Assembly: GCA_022709695.1 (NCBI GenBank)
Contig: JAKLII010000002.1
Span: forward strand, 1 to 64,000
Length of the DNA stretch: 64,000 nt
Direction: 5' to 3'
DNA from: Bacteroidota bacterium
GTDB taxonomy: Bacteria; Bacteroidota; Bacteroidia; Bacteroidales; SKPS01
Below are positions 17,750-27,224 of this stretch, piece by piece. Below the pieces are notes generated by a model. The model was not told the DNA's origin. It saw only the letters and a list, made by a program, of their open reading frames with translations, and ran no database searches. Made by a program: the position numbers and the translations under genes. The number at the start of each line of letters is the position of its first letter. Position 1 is the stretch's first letter.

Positions 17750-18764
17750 ACCAATGGAATGCCCCACCCTCAGCATCGTAATGCCGGTGTACAATGCTTC
17801 GGAGTATATACGCCAGGCCATTGACAGCCTGTTGCAGCAGACATTTACTGATTTTGAGCTGATTGTAATTGACGACGGGTCCACGGATAATAGCCTGGAG
17901 ATTGTAAAATCCTATGATGATCCGCGGATAAGGGTGTTACGAAATGAATGCAACAAAGGAATCGTATTTACCAGGAACAGGGGGTTACAGGAGATGCGCG
18001 GCAGGTACTATGCACCTTTTGATGCGGATGACATTGCCATGCCGCGGAAATACGAGAAGCAAATCGGGTTTATGGAAAAAAACCCTGCGTATGGTTTAAC
18101 CGGCACCTGGGCACGACATATCGATTCAGAAGGTAAATTACTGAAAACGAAGTGGAAATTAGACGCAGATGCCTGTTTCATCCCCTCTGTTCAATTGTTC
18201 AGGGCGTACTTTATTCAATCTGCGGTGGTTTTCAGAAAAGAGGTTCTCGAAGCAATCGGTTATACGCCAGGATTTGAGATAGGTGAAGACTATCTGGTGT
18301 ATTATCAGATTGCGCTTAAATTTCCCTGTGTGAACCTTCCTGAATACCTGATTCACTACCGTATCCACCCAGGCAGCATTACCCAGTCGAACCCTGCCCT
18401 GTACCGGGATCGTGAATTTCACCTGTACCGGATTATTTTTGGTACCCTTGAAACAGACATCACCCAAAGGGAGTTTGAGATCCTGATGTACATCAAATAC
18501 CGTATGGCTGTTCCTTCTGTTCCCGTGCTTCGATCAGTAGAATCATTTTTACTGCAGGTACTGGAAGCCAATGATCGCTTAAAGGTGTTTGAAAAACCCT
18601 GTTTGACACATGTGGTCATGAACAGGTGGGCAAAAAGCTGTTTCAATGCCCGCAGGTTTCCTGTAAAAACCGCCTGGGTGTTTTTGCATTCCGGAATTCT
18701 ATTCCGATATTTGAATGCTCTTCCCGAAATCAGGAGGGCAAGACGACATCGTTCCTTCCAATGA
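17742..18764 (+). CDS. Family 2 glycosyltransferase
   Basis: A 340-residue GT-A transferase with LSIVMPVYNASEYI, IDDGSTDNS and the DADDIAMPRKYEKQI donor-site region (about residues 92-106). The rest of the protein shows QLFRAYFIQSAVVFRKE and IGEDYLVYYQIA, shared nearly residue by residue with the gene at 30012. The two are recent paralogues now separated by the ATPase island. The ATG at 17742 overlaps the preceding stop, and an alternative start lies at 17754. Confidence 0.88.
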   Translation: MPEPMECPTLSIVMPVYNASEYIRQAIDSLLQQTFTDFELIVIDDGSTDNSLEIVKSYDDPRIRVLRNECNKGIVFTRNRGLQEMRGRYYAPFDADDIAMPRKYEKQIGFMEKNPAYGLTGTWARHIDSEGKLLKTKWKLDADACFIPSVQLFRAYFIQSAVVFRKEVLEAIGYTPGFEIGEDYLVYYQIALKFPCVNLPEYLIHYRIHPGSITQSNPALYRDREFHLYRIIFGTLETDITQREFEILMYIKYRMAVPSVPVLRSVESFLLQVLEANDRLKVFEKPCLTHVVMNRWAKSCFNARRFPVKTAWVFLHSGILFRYLNALPEIRRARRHRSFQ

Positions 18765-18811
18765 AATAAGCAAACGTTTTGAAAAACAAAAGCTCTTCTC
18801 CGGCCCACCAC

Positions 18812-19918
18812 ATGATACACGGCAGATACCTTTTCGTGCATCAGGGGTATGAGCTATATGGATCTGACCGAATGCTTATTTTGAGTATTAAAGCACTGTT
18901 ATCTCACCAACCTGAAGCATCCGTGGATGTGATCCTGCCGTCTGAAGGAGCCCTTTCCACCGCACTGCAAGGCATTCCCGGCGTCAAGGTGCAGATCAGT
19001 AGCATCGGGGTAGTCAGGCGGTACGATCTGAAAAAATTCAGGCTGAAATTTCTGTGGAAGATTGTTACGTTTCCCCGGTTGATCCCTTTGATGAACCGTT
19101 ATGACCGTGTGTACATCAACTCGGTTGTGGTTGCCGATTTCATTCTGGCTGCGAGGTTCACCAAAACCGGGTGCCTGGTGCACATCCACGAAATCCCATC
19201 GGCCACTGCCCGTCGTATTTTCAATCCATTGCTGGTATTTTCCAAAGCCAACCTTCTTTTTGTTTCGGAAGCATGCCGCAACGGTTACCGCATCCCCGCA
19301 AGCCAGCGCCGGCATATCATACCCAATGGATGTGCCCCGGTAGAGGTTGGTGTATCCCAACCTGATGGTAATGATGTATTGCATTTGCTGATGCTGGGCC
19401 GTATCAGCAAAGCCAAGGGGCATTGGCTGTTAACGGAAGCATTACGGATGTTACCCACTGAAATACAGCAGAATATCAGGGTAAAAATAGTAGGGGATGT
19501 TTTCGGCAATCAGCCGGAGTTGTTGTTATTGCTGAACCGTGAAATTGAATCAAGTGGGTTGAAACATCTGGTGTCACTGCAACCCTTCAGCCAGGAACCT
19601 GGTGCATTTTTCGGTTGGTGTGGTGCAGTGGTTGTGCCCTCCCTGATTCCTGAATCCTTCGGCCTGGTTGCCATCGAAGCCATGAGTGCCGGCAGGCCAG
19701 TGATCGCCGCCAACCACGGCGGGCTCACCGAAATTGTGGTGCACAACGAAACAGGACTGTTATTTGAACCCGGTAATCCGAAAGCGCTGGCAGAGGCAAT
19801 AACCTTTGCCCTCCAACACCCCAATGCGATGAAAGAAATGGGTCTGGCAGGCAGAAAGCGTTACGAGGAGCACTTTACAGAAGAGATCTACATAAGGAAT
19901 TTTCAGAAAATCATTTAG
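18812..19918 (+). CDS. Family 4 glycosyltransferase
   Basis: A GT-B retaining glycosyltransferase of 368 residues. The acceptor domain starts at GRYLFVHQGYELYGSDRM. The donor domain holds LLMLGRISKAKGHWLL and the PESFGLVAIEAMSAGRPVIA segment with the EX7E pair. The frame could start from a TTG at 18779, eleven codons earlier, but TTG starts are uncommon and the extra peptide is not conserved-looking, so I prefer the ATG at 18812. It is the last gene of the first glycan segment, before the repeat-rich ATPase island. Confidence 0.88.
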   Translation: MIHGRYLFVHQGYELYGSDRMLILSIKALLSHQPEASVDVILPSEGALSTALQGIPGVKVQISSIGVVRRYDLKKFRLKFLWKIVTFPRLIPLMNRYDRVYINSVVVADFILAARFTKTGCLVHIHEIPSATARRIFNPLLVFSKANLLFVSEACRNGYRIPASQRRHIIPNGCAPVEVGVSQPDGNDVLHLLMLGRISKAKGHWLLTEALRMLPTEIQQNIRVKIVGDVFGNQPELLLLLNREIESSGLKHLVSLQPFSQEPGAFFGWCGAVVVPSLIPESFGLVAIEAMSAGRPVIAANHGGLTEIVVHNETGLLFEPGNPKALAEAITFALQHPNAMKEMGLAGRKRYEEHFTEEIYIRNFQKII

Positions 19919-19949
19919 GAATTTATTCCGCAGAATTCCCATTGACCGG

Positions 19950-20093
19950 TTTTCCCTCCGTGTTCCTCCGTGTTCTCAGTGCCTCAGTGGTAGAAAGGTT
20001 CAAGTGTTTAAAAGGTTCAAAGATCAAGGATCAAGGATCAAAGAAATGGTAGATCATTCATAACTCATAACTTATAACTCATAACGTATAACG
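19950..20093 (+). repeat. Dispersed intergenic block, copy A
   Basis: The block has three parts in order: a CTCCGTGTTCCTCCGTGTTC-type segment ending near GTGGTAGAAAGG, a TTCAAAGATCAAGGATCAAA segment, and an AT-rich CATAACTCATAACTTATAAC segment. Copies B and C with the same order lie at 21469-21590 and 23159-23291, each directly behind an ATPase gene. Confidence 0.92.
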
Positions 20094-20158
20094 CCTCATT
20101 TCTAATTCTCCCAACTGCAGAATATTGACAAAATCTTGCATTCCATCTGAAAAATATG

Positions 20159-20166
20159 TATATTTG
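20159..20166 (+). promoter_or_regulatory. -7 box TATATTTG for the first ATPase
   Basis: Exact TAnnTTTG, with a TTG at 20136-20138 about 20 bases upstream as possible -33 element. It overlaps an in-frame ATG at 20156, which therefore cannot be the start, and it supports the ATG at 20183. Confidence 0.6.
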
Positions 20167-20182
20167 CACACATTTATCAATC

Positions 20183-21460
20183 ATGACTGATAATCTTGCA
20201 AGAATAGCACGTTTCAATCTCTGGGATAACACCGTTCCGGAGGTGGGGTTTTTACGTACCGAATACCTGAAAACCTTCAGTGGATTTATGGGCAACAACC
20301 TGATCAAGGTGCTTACCGGTCAACGGCGTACCGGGAAGAGTTATCTTCTGCGCCAGGTTATGCTCCAACTGATTTCAGAAGGTATAAATGCCAGAAACAT
20401 CCTTTATATAAATACGGAATTCGTTGAATTTAATTTCCTTAGGAATTACACAGACCTGGATGCATTGGTCCGGGAGTACAGGCAGCACTTCAGCCCAACC
20501 GGAAAAGTATACCTGTTTTTTGATGAGATACAATCTATTGAAGGCTGGGAGCGTGCAGTAAACAGTTATGCCCAGGATTTTACCACCTCTTACGAATTGT
20601 TTATCTCAGGATCGAATGCCAGAATGCTCGCCGGGGAGCTGGCCACTTTACTGTCAGGCAGATTTGTTCAATGGGAGGTCTTGCCGTTCAGCTTTCAGGA
20701 GTTTGCTGATTTCCATCACATCGATACTGACAAAAAGGGATTTCTCCAATACCTCCAAACCGGAGGATTGCCGGAACTGTACCACCTTCCAACCGAAGAG
20801 ACCCGTCGGCACTATCTGGCAGCCCTCAAAGACACGATTCTTTTGCGGGATATTGTGGCCCGCTTCCAGATCAAAGACGTGGTACTGCTGGAGGATGTGT
20901 TTGCCTTTCTGGTGAATAATATCGGAAATCTCACTTCAATCGGTAATCTGATCAGCTATTTCGGCAGCCGGCGGCGGAAAACCAATTACGAAACAGTGGC
21001 TAACTATGTCGGCTACCTTACCGATACCTTCCTGCTGCACAAATCGGAACGCATTCAGATCAAAGCCAAAGAGCTTATGGGAGGTGCCTGCAAATACTAT
21101 TTGAACGATCTTTCGTATCAGTATTACCTGTTTGGTCACTTCAAACATGGTTACGGCTATCTTCTGGAGAATTATGTTTACCTGGAGTTGCGACGACAGG
21201 GGTATGAGGTCCATACCGGTTACAGTCGCAGCAGAGAGGTGGATTTTGTGGCACGTAAAGGTGACCGCACCCTCTATATGCAGGTTGCCTGGAGCATCGC
21301 AGATGAAGCCACAGCCATACGTGAATATAACGTGCTCAATGGCATAATGGATCACCATGAGAAAATCCTTGTTACCGCCGACGACCTGAGGTTGCCAGAT
21401 TACCGGGGCATCAGGCACCAGCTGGCCTGGGAGACGCTGGTGGGTAGTCGGGAGAATTAG
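20183..21460 (+). CDS. AAA_14/DUF4143 ATPase (1st of four)
   Basis: This 425-residue protein has an N-terminal AAA-type domain with Walker A GQRRTGKS (46-53) and Walker B LFFDEIQ (111-117), and an ISGSNARML sensor-like segment. A winged-helix-like middle and a C-terminal DUF4143 domain follow. The latter resembles a PD-(D/E)XK nuclease core: EVDFVA is present, but where active members have (D/E)xK this protein has QVA, so nuclease activity is doubtful. The family is widespread in Bacteroidota, often in many copies, and its job is unknown; NTPase-linked defence or toxin-antitoxin roles have been suggested. Upstream ATG at 20156 lies in the promoter, so I start at 20183. Confidence 0.87.
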   Translation: MTDNLARIARFNLWDNTVPEVGFLRTEYLKTFSGFMGNNLIKVLTGQRRTGKSYLLRQVMLQLISEGINARNILYINTEFVEFNFLRNYTDLDALVREYRQHFSPTGKVYLFFDEIQSIEGWERAVNSYAQDFTTSYELFISGSNARMLAGELATLLSGRFVQWEVLPFSFQEFADFHHIDTDKKGFLQYLQTGGLPELYHLPTEETRRHYLAALKDTILLRDIVARFQIKDVVLLEDVFAFLVNNIGNLTSIGNLISYFGSRRRKTNYETVANYVGYLTDTFLLHKSERIQIKAKELMGGACKYYLNDLSYQYYLFGHFKHGYGYLLENYVYLELRRQGYEVHTGYSRSREVDFVARKGDRTLYMQVAWSIADEATAIREYNVLNGIMDHHEKILVTADDLRLPDYRGIRHQLAWETLVGSREN

Positions 21461-21468
21461 CATAGGCG

Positions 21469-21590
21469 GTTTTTTCTCCGTGTTCCTCCGTGTTCTCAGT
21501 GCCTCCATGGTAAAAAGGTTCAAAGATCAAAGATCAAGGATCAAAGAAATGACAGATCATTCATAACTCATAACTTATAACTCATAACTG
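21469..21590 (+). repeat. Dispersed intergenic block, copy B
   Basis: Same three-part order as the block at 19950, with only scattered substitutions and a shorter middle segment. Blocks A and B enclose the first ATPase gene as direct repeats. Confidence 0.92.
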
Positions 21591-21668
21591 ATCATGCATA
21601 TATCTCAGATATTAAGTTATATGCAAAATTTCTCATCGTAACATAAAAATTATTACCTTAGCGCCCTT

Positions 21669-23135
21669 ATGGAAACAAATAGCAACAAATGGGGATTTTA
21701 CGGCCGGCGGGAGGAGCTCAATACGCTTACCAGCATCATGAACAGACAGCGATGGTTTTTTGTAAAGATCACCGGACGTCGTCGTATTGGGAAAACCACA
21801 CTTATCCAGCACGCGTTGCAATCTTCGGATCGCCCGTTGAAATTGTACATACAAATACCTGATTCGGATGCATCAGGGGTGATTGCTGCGGCCAACAATT
21901 ACCTCCGTTTGTTCGGGATCAGCAACAGGCAAATAAATAACCTGCTGGAATTTGCAGGATGTATTGGACAGCTTGTCGGAGAGGGCTATGTAGTTGTTTT
22001 GGATGAATTCCAATATTTCAACAGAAAGCACCTCTACGAATTCAACTCATTTCTGCAGCATGAAGTGGACCAGCTTGCCAACTCATCAGAAAACGTCAAC
22101 GGGGGTTTGATCGTTCTGGGTTCTCTGCATGCCGAAATGGCGGCTCTTCTTGATGGTCGCAATGCCCCATTGTACAACAGGGTTACCGATAGTCTGGAAC
22201 TACATCACCTGGATATGGAATCGCTGCTTGAGATGATGCACCTGAAAGGAAAAGTCAAGGCAGCGCATATGTTATTTTTGTGGAATCTTTTTGAAGGGGT
22301 GCCCAAGTTTTACCGTGATGCATTTGAACAGGGAGTGCTGGATGCCGAAAGGAAGCAGGTACTCAGCAAGATGTTTTTCTCAAGCTCTTCACCCCTGCGC
22401 AGTGAGGCCGACCATTGGTTTCTCAGTGAACTTCGGGGTAGGTATGATGCACTGCTTCAACTGATTGCAAATAAGCCCGGTTGTACTCATGCCGAAATTC
22501 AGGATGCTACCAGAAGTTATTACGGCGATGATACCCGGCAGATTGGTGCCTATCTGAAAATCCTGTCGGAGCGTTATCGCATGATTGAAAGGAAATTGCC
22601 CCTGTTTTCTTCGCCAAAAGCACGTGCAGGCAGATACTATATAAGTGACAATTTCCTGCGCAGTTGGCTATCGGCTCTTAAGCTGCCGGTCTCTGCTGTA
22701 AATTTCAGGCCGGTGGATGGTTTGGTTGAAATGGCAGATCGGGATCTGATGACCACAGAAGGTTTTGGCTTCGAAAAAATGGTGGGTAACATCTACGAAG
22801 AACTGAGCCGCAAGAACAAGGGAGATTTTCCTCTTACCCACAGGATCGCAGGATACTGGGACAGAAAAGATACTGAAATTGATCTGATTGCCATCAGTGA
22901 TCTTTCAAAAACAATTCGTTTTGGTAGTTGCAAACGCAATGAATCAAAACTGGAGAAAAGCCTGCCAAACCTGCATAAATCCGCAGATACCTTTATCAAG
23001 GCCCACCGTCAGTTCGCAGATTACAAACAGGAATACCTGATGATCTCACCAGAAATTTCGAACGACACACGGCACAGGCTACAACAGAATGGTCTTATCG
23101 TACAGTCCCTGAGGGATTTATTGCAAGAGCTTTAG
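21669..23135 (+). CDS. DUF234-type (archaeal-like) ATPase
   Basis: This 488-residue STAND/AAA-like ATPase differs from its four neighbours. Walker A is GRRRIGKT (36-43) after the family-typical FYGRREELNTL, and Walker B is VLDEFQYF (110-117). A winged-helix segment (about 270-330) precedes a C-terminal DUF234 domain with GFGFEKMVGNIYEEL and WDRKDTEIDLIAI. In active PD-(D/E)XK-like members the next strand is GE(C/V)K. Here it reads GSCK, with Ser in place of the acid. The ATG at 21669 follows a TACCTTAG element at 21654-21661 that would give a very short leader. Function unknown. It is flanked by repeat copies B and C. Confidence 0.85.
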   Translation: METNSNKWGFYGRREELNTLTSIMNRQRWFFVKITGRRRIGKTTLIQHALQSSDRPLKLYIQIPDSDASGVIAAANNYLRLFGISNRQINNLLEFAGCIGQLVGEGYVVVLDEFQYFNRKHLYEFNSFLQHEVDQLANSSENVNGGLIVLGSLHAEMAALLDGRNAPLYNRVTDSLELHHLDMESLLEMMHLKGKVKAAHMLFLWNLFEGVPKFYRDAFEQGVLDAERKQVLSKMFFSSSSPLRSEADHWFLSELRGRYDALLQLIANKPGCTHAEIQDATRSYYGDDTRQIGAYLKILSERYRMIERKLPLFSSPKARAGRYYISDNFLRSWLSALKLPVSAVNFRPVDGLVEMADRDLMTTEGFGFEKMVGNIYEELSRKNKGDFPLTHRIAGYWDRKDTEIDLIAISDLSKTIRFGSCKRNESKLEKSLPNLHKSADTFIKAHRQFADYKQEYLMISPEISNDTRHRLQQNGLIVQSLRDLLQEL

Positions 23136-23158
23136 TTGATGAATCGGAAGTCGGGAGT

Positions 23159-23291
23159 CTTTTTCTCCGTGTTCCTCAGTGTTCTCAGTGCCTCCGTGGT
23201 AGAAAGGTTCGAGTGTTTATAAGGTTCAAAGATCAAAGATCAAGGATCAAAGAAATGATAAATCATTCATAACTCATAACTTATAACTCAT
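23159..23291 (+). repeat. Dispersed intergenic block, copy C
   Basis: Third copy of the block seen at 19950 and 21469, again starting with TTTTTCTCCGTGTTCCTC and ending in the CATAACTTATAACTC segment. Blocks B and C enclose the DUF234-type ATPase. Confidence 0.92.
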
Positions 23292-23403
23292 TGGCGGCTT
23301 CGTAGCCCAAAAAGGCTGAAAACTAAACTCTCTAAACAACCAAACTACCTGAACTTCTTCTCAACATTACCATCAAACACTTGCATTCAATAGTAATAAA
23401 CAC

Positions 23404-23411
23404 TATCTTTG
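23404..23411 (+). promoter_or_regulatory. -7 box TATCTTTG for the third ATPase
   Basis: Exact TAnnTTTG, 25 bases before the ATG at 23437. Confidence 0.55.
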
Positions 23412-23436
23412 CAACATAATCCTAAACTGCCTGGTT

Positions 23437-24648
23437 ATGATCAAAGCAAGTGTACTTTACGAGACGATTTCCAGACAGAAAGAGCAACTATTGCGGGCTG
23501 ATATTGGGTATCTGCGTGAGGTTTTACCATCGCTGCCCAATGATTTACCCAACCATGCACTCATCATTTCAGGGATCAGGAGAAGCGGAAAAAGCACCCT
23601 GCAGCGGCAACTGATACATCAAAGCCACGCTCCGTTTCTATTTGTGAACTTCGACACACCGGCATTGCTCGGTTTCGATGTCCGGGATTTTCAGTTACTG
23701 GATGAACTGATGGGCACTCCGAAGCCAGAAATACTCTATTTCGATGAAATACAAAATGTTGAAGGATGGGAGGTGTACGTAAGAGAGAAACTTGATCAGG
23801 GATACAGGATCGTGGTAACCGGATCCAATGCTTCACTGCTTAGTCGTGAAATGGGGACAAGGCTCACAGGGCGTCACATCACCAGAGAACTTTTCCCGTT
23901 TTCATTCATGGAGTTTTGTGGGTTCAAAGAGATGGCTGTGGATTCGAAAGCGCTCGAGCAGTATTTAAGCACCGGGGGCTTCCCTGAATACCTTGAACGG
24001 CCTGAACCGGAGATCCTCTCTACACTGCTCAATGACATACTCTACCGGGATATTGCCGTCAGGTACCAGATACGAAATGTGAAATCGCTGCTGCAATTGG
24101 TTACCTTTCTGGCAACCAATACCGCAAAACCGGTTTCGGCCACTAAACTTACCAGAGTACTTGAACTGAAAAGCACCGCTACCATTCTGGAATACCTCAG
24201 CCATCTCGAAAATGCCTGGCTCATTCAGCTGCTGCCCAAATTCTCATTCTCTTACAAAGTGCAACTGGTCAATGCCCGTAAGGTCTACTTCGCCGATCCG
24301 GCGCTACAACAGGCCATTACCGGCAGCTTTTCCGATGATCATGGCAGAAGGCTTGAAACCATGGTGTTCTGGGAATTGCGCCGGAAACATGCCCGGTTGT
24401 ACTACTTCAACGAAAGGGGTCACGAATGCGACTTTGTGGTAATGGATGGGAAACGCCCTGATGCATTGATCCAGGTGTGCCATACCCTTAACCACGACAA
24501 TGAAACCCGTGAAGTTACCGGATTACTGGAAGCAATGAACCACATGAACCTCAATCAGGGGCTGCTGCTTACCTTTGACCAGAAAGACACCATTGTGCAT
24601 GATAACAAAAGGATAGAGGTGCTTCCGGTATATGAATGGCTCCGGTAG
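23437..24648 (+). CDS. AAA_14/DUF4143 ATPase (2nd of four)
   Basis: The 403-residue protein has Walker A GIRRSGKST (46-54), Walker B ILYFDEIQ (99-106) and a VTGSNASLLSREMGTRLTG segment typical of AAA_14. The DUF4143 C-terminus holds HECDFVV followed by IQVCHTL, so the expected (D/E)xK of a PD-(D/E)XK core is QVC. It is more similar to the gene at 27225 than to the one at 20183 (shared FFPFSF-like, STGGFPEYL and LTGLLEAM-type segments). A near-exact Bacteroidota promoter box precedes it, so it is probably transcribed alone. Confidence 0.87.
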   Translation: MIKASVLYETISRQKEQLLRADIGYLREVLPSLPNDLPNHALIISGIRRSGKSTLQRQLIHQSHAPFLFVNFDTPALLGFDVRDFQLLDELMGTPKPEILYFDEIQNVEGWEVYVREKLDQGYRIVVTGSNASLLSREMGTRLTGRHITRELFPFSFMEFCGFKEMAVDSKALEQYLSTGGFPEYLERPEPEILSTLLNDILYRDIAVRYQIRNVKSLLQLVTFLATNTAKPVSATKLTRVLELKSTATILEYLSHLENAWLIQLLPKFSFSYKVQLVNARKVYFADPALQQAITGSFSDDHGRRLETMVFWELRRKHARLYYFNERGHECDFVVMDGKRPDALIQVCHTLNHDNETREVTGLLEAMNHMNLNQGLLLTFDQKDTIVHDNKRIEVLPVYEWLR

Positions 24649-24743
24649 GTGATCCCTGCATCGCAGAGGGAGTGATGAAGTATGAGGTATGAGCTGGAAA
24701 GGCGGATTTCATCGAAATCATTATAGTATTCCACATATATGAG

Positions 24744-24751
24744 TACATTTG
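24744..24751 (+). promoter_or_regulatory. -7 box TACATTTG for the LRR protein gene
   Basis: Exact TAnnTTTG, 27 bases ahead of the ATG at 24779. The rest of the 24649-24778 gap shows nothing recognisable. Confidence 0.5.
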
Positions 24752-24778
24752 TGGCTAACTGTATAATTCCTAAAAATC

Positions 24779-26986
24779 ATGAAACATTCCTTTTACTTTC
24801 ACAGGTTTATCGTTCTCATTGCCCTGATCTGCTTCGGTTATCACGTTGCCGATGCACAGTATACCCTGCAGGACCAGGATGTTACCCTCGACAGCCGCCA
24901 CTTCATCACCGCCTGTTCGTACAATTTCACCACCAAGGCCATCATCATCCCCGATACCCTTCAGGGGGTTGCCATCAAAGGGATCGGCATCAGTGCCTTT
25001 GAAGGGAAGGGGATCACAAGCGTGGTGTTGCCCTCGGGGCTTGAAAAGATCGAAGGGACTGCCTTCAGGTCAAATGCACTTACCACCGTATCCTTTCCCG
25101 CAGGCCTCAGGTACCTTGGCCGGCACTCCTTCAGGGACAACCTACTGACCAGCGTGGTGCTGCCAAATTCGGTAGAGTTTGTGGGCAATGAGACGTTCAA
25201 GAACAACACCATCAGCAGTGCCACCTTGAGTAATTCACTCGTATACCTTGGTTATCAGGCTTTTGTGCAAAACCTCCTCTCCACCATTACCTTACCAGCC
25301 TCCCTGAATTATATCGGGGTGCAGGCCTTTATCAGCAATTCCATCACCAGCTTTGTGCTTCCGAACAACGCAAGGCCCGGTTTTCAGCACTGGAGGAACA
25401 GCAACGGCGACACCCTGAATCCTCTGACCACGGTAACCGCGCTGAATTTATCCTACACTGCCTCGATCCCCTACACCCTGCACGACACCGATGTTACCAT
25501 GGAAAACGGCTACATCACCGGCTGCCGGTTCGGGATCGGGACCGTCCTCACGATCCCTTCCCAGCTGCAGGGTCAGAATGTGGTGGGTATTGCCGACATG
25601 AACGAGCAGGAGGCAGGGGTCTTTTCCTTCATGGGCATCCTGGATATCAGCCTTCCCGCCGGTTTCAGATACCTCGGCAAATTCTCCTTCAGCGACAACT
25701 CGTTTTATTTCGCCAACCTCACCTTTCCGAACTCCCTTGAACACATCGGGTATTTCTCATTTTACTGGAGCAACATCAGGAGCGTTACCATCCCCAATTC
25801 GGTAAAATTTATTGATGATCAGTCGTTTGCATGGAACCCCAACCTGATCACGTTACAACTTGGCAACTCGGTGGAATACATCGGAGAATATGCCTTTGTA
25901 AGGGGCGGCATCACCAGCCTTGCCATCCCCAATTCGGTTACCTATATCGGGCAATATGCCTTTGAATATAACGCGATATCAACCCTCACCCTCGGGAATT
26001 CGGTAAAATACATTCAGCAGGCTGCCTTCAATGTGAACAACATCGCGGCGGTCACGATCCCCGTCAGTGTAATCAGCATCGGAAAATACGCCTTCAAGAG
26101 CAATACACTTACGTCCTTTACCCTGCCGGCGGCCACCAAAACCGGTCATACCTTTCAGCACTGGGTCGACGAAAACAGTGTAACCCACAACGGGAATACC
26201 AGCGTAAGCAATTTCGACATCTACTACACCGCCCAGTTCAACATCAACAACGGGACTGCCATTTTCAACGTTTCCGATATAAATGGAGAACTGCCCCATG
26301 CAGAGGTTATTCTGAATGGCAGCAGCTATTACACAGGCTACGACGGCCAGGCTATTGTGGCCGGGCTTGCCAACGGCACCTACCCGTACCTGGTGAAGAT
26401 GGAGGGGTATTATGATGCCACGGGGAGCGTGCTGATCAGCAACGGCCACGATATCAAAAACGTGATGCTGGCCAAACTTACCTGGCAGCATGTGGGGTTT
26501 TACGTGAAGGACCCTGCCAATAACCCCATCCACCCTGCTACGCTGGTGATCGACAGCACCACGCTGACCACCGACGCAAACGGATATGCCGAACTGCTGC
26601 TGGTAACGGGGTATACCTATCCTTACCATGCAGGTGCCCCCGGGTACTTCCCTGACAGCGGAAATGTGGTGATCGGAAGCAGCGACACCACCATCTACCT
26701 CACCCTGTTTGCCGACACCACCGCGGTACCGGAACATGACCATGCCCCGGCCCTGAAGCTCTATCCAAATCCGGTAACCGATGTACTCCAGGTACGCTTC
26801 ACCGGGGGTGAGGGTCGCCTGCGGATGATCGAAGTGACCGGTTTGTCAGGCCAGGTTCTGAAGCGCTGGAGCACAAGCGATCAGGACCTCAGCATTGACA
26901 TGACCGACCTGCGCCCGGGGATTTATTTTCTCATGATCTGTGACGGGCAATCGGGGATGCAGGGTTATACGGTTCTGAAGCGGTAG
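24779..26986 (+). CDS. BspA-like LRR_5 surface protein with T9SS sorting domain
   Basis: This secreted protein of 735 residues has a signal peptide (1-27, cleaved near VADAQ). It then has two runs of BspA/LRR_5 repeats of about 23 residues built on phrases such as IPNSVTYIGQYAFEYN (about 60-190 and 255-440). Each run ends in an InlB-like GFQHW/TFQHW segment (about 200 and 460). Two carboxypeptidase-regulatory-like beta domains (about 490-660) precede the type IX C-terminal sorting domain (LKLYPNPVTDVLQVRF to the end). Such proteins are exported by T9SS and mediate adhesion to host or extracellular polymers. It is the only non-ATPase gene in the 20183-29906 island. Confidence 0.88.
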   Translation: MKHSFYFHRFIVLIALICFGYHVADAQYTLQDQDVTLDSRHFITACSYNFTTKAIIIPDTLQGVAIKGIGISAFEGKGITSVVLPSGLEKIEGTAFRSNALTTVSFPAGLRYLGRHSFRDNLLTSVVLPNSVEFVGNETFKNNTISSATLSNSLVYLGYQAFVQNLLSTITLPASLNYIGVQAFISNSITSFVLPNNARPGFQHWRNSNGDTLNPLTTVTALNLSYTASIPYTLHDTDVTMENGYITGCRFGIGTVLTIPSQLQGQNVVGIADMNEQEAGVFSFMGILDISLPAGFRYLGKFSFSDNSFYFANLTFPNSLEHIGYFSFYWSNIRSVTIPNSVKFIDDQSFAWNPNLITLQLGNSVEYIGEYAFVRGGITSLAIPNSVTYIGQYAFEYNAISTLTLGNSVKYIQQAAFNVNNIAAVTIPVSVISIGKYAFKSNTLTSFTLPAATKTGHTFQHWVDENSVTHNGNTSVSNFDIYYTAQFNINNGTAIFNVSDINGELPHAEVILNGSSYYTGYDGQAIVAGLANGTYPYLVKMEGYYDATGSVLISNGHDIKNVMLAKLTWQHVGFYVKDPANNPIHPATLVIDSTTLTTDANGYAELLLVTGYTYPYHAGAPGYFPDSGNVVIGSSDTTIYLTLFADTTAVPEHDHAPALKLYPNPVTDVLQVRFTGGEGRLRMIEVTGLSGQVLKRWSTSDQDLSIDMTDLRPGIYFLMICDGQSGMQGYTVLKR

Positions 26987-26989
26987 AAA

Positions 26990-27110
26990 GAGGGATAAGA
27001 AGTTAGAAGTTAGGAGTTAGAAGTTAGTAAGGGGGACTGACGACTGCTGATTTAACCACGGAGGCACAGAGGAGCACTAAGGTTTTTTCTCCGTGTTTCT
27101 TTATGGTGAA
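26990..27110. repeat. Short repeats, including a possible inverted pair related to the GxxExxY cassette ends
   Basis: Tandem AGTTAGAAGTTAGGAGTTAG units (about 26998-27027) are followed by ACCACGGAGGCACAGAGGAG (from 27055) and, 28 bases after its start, CTCCGTGTTTCTTTATGGT (to about 27107). The two outer parts read as diverged, inwardly facing copies of the repeat at 32303 and 32771, with almost nothing between them. Confidence 0.6.
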
Positions 27111-27199
27111 GAGGATCAGGTATCTGAGAAATTATCCTGAGTTTATTCATTCACTATGAAAGATAATAGTGTATTTTGTCATTACTGATGAATATTTTG

Positions 27200-27207
27200 T
27201 ATCTTTG
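27200..27207 (+). promoter_or_regulatory. -7 box TATCTTTG for the fourth ATPase
   Basis: Exact TAnnTTTG. It overlaps an in-frame GTG at 27207, which rules that codon out and points to the ATG at 27225. Confidence 0.6.
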
Positions 27208-27224
27208 TGAAAATTTCACCACAC

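Noticed and set aside
18779..18811. TTG start for the GT4 gene
   Set aside because: The added eleven residues look unconserved and an ATG lies directly before the domain; the TTG remains possible.
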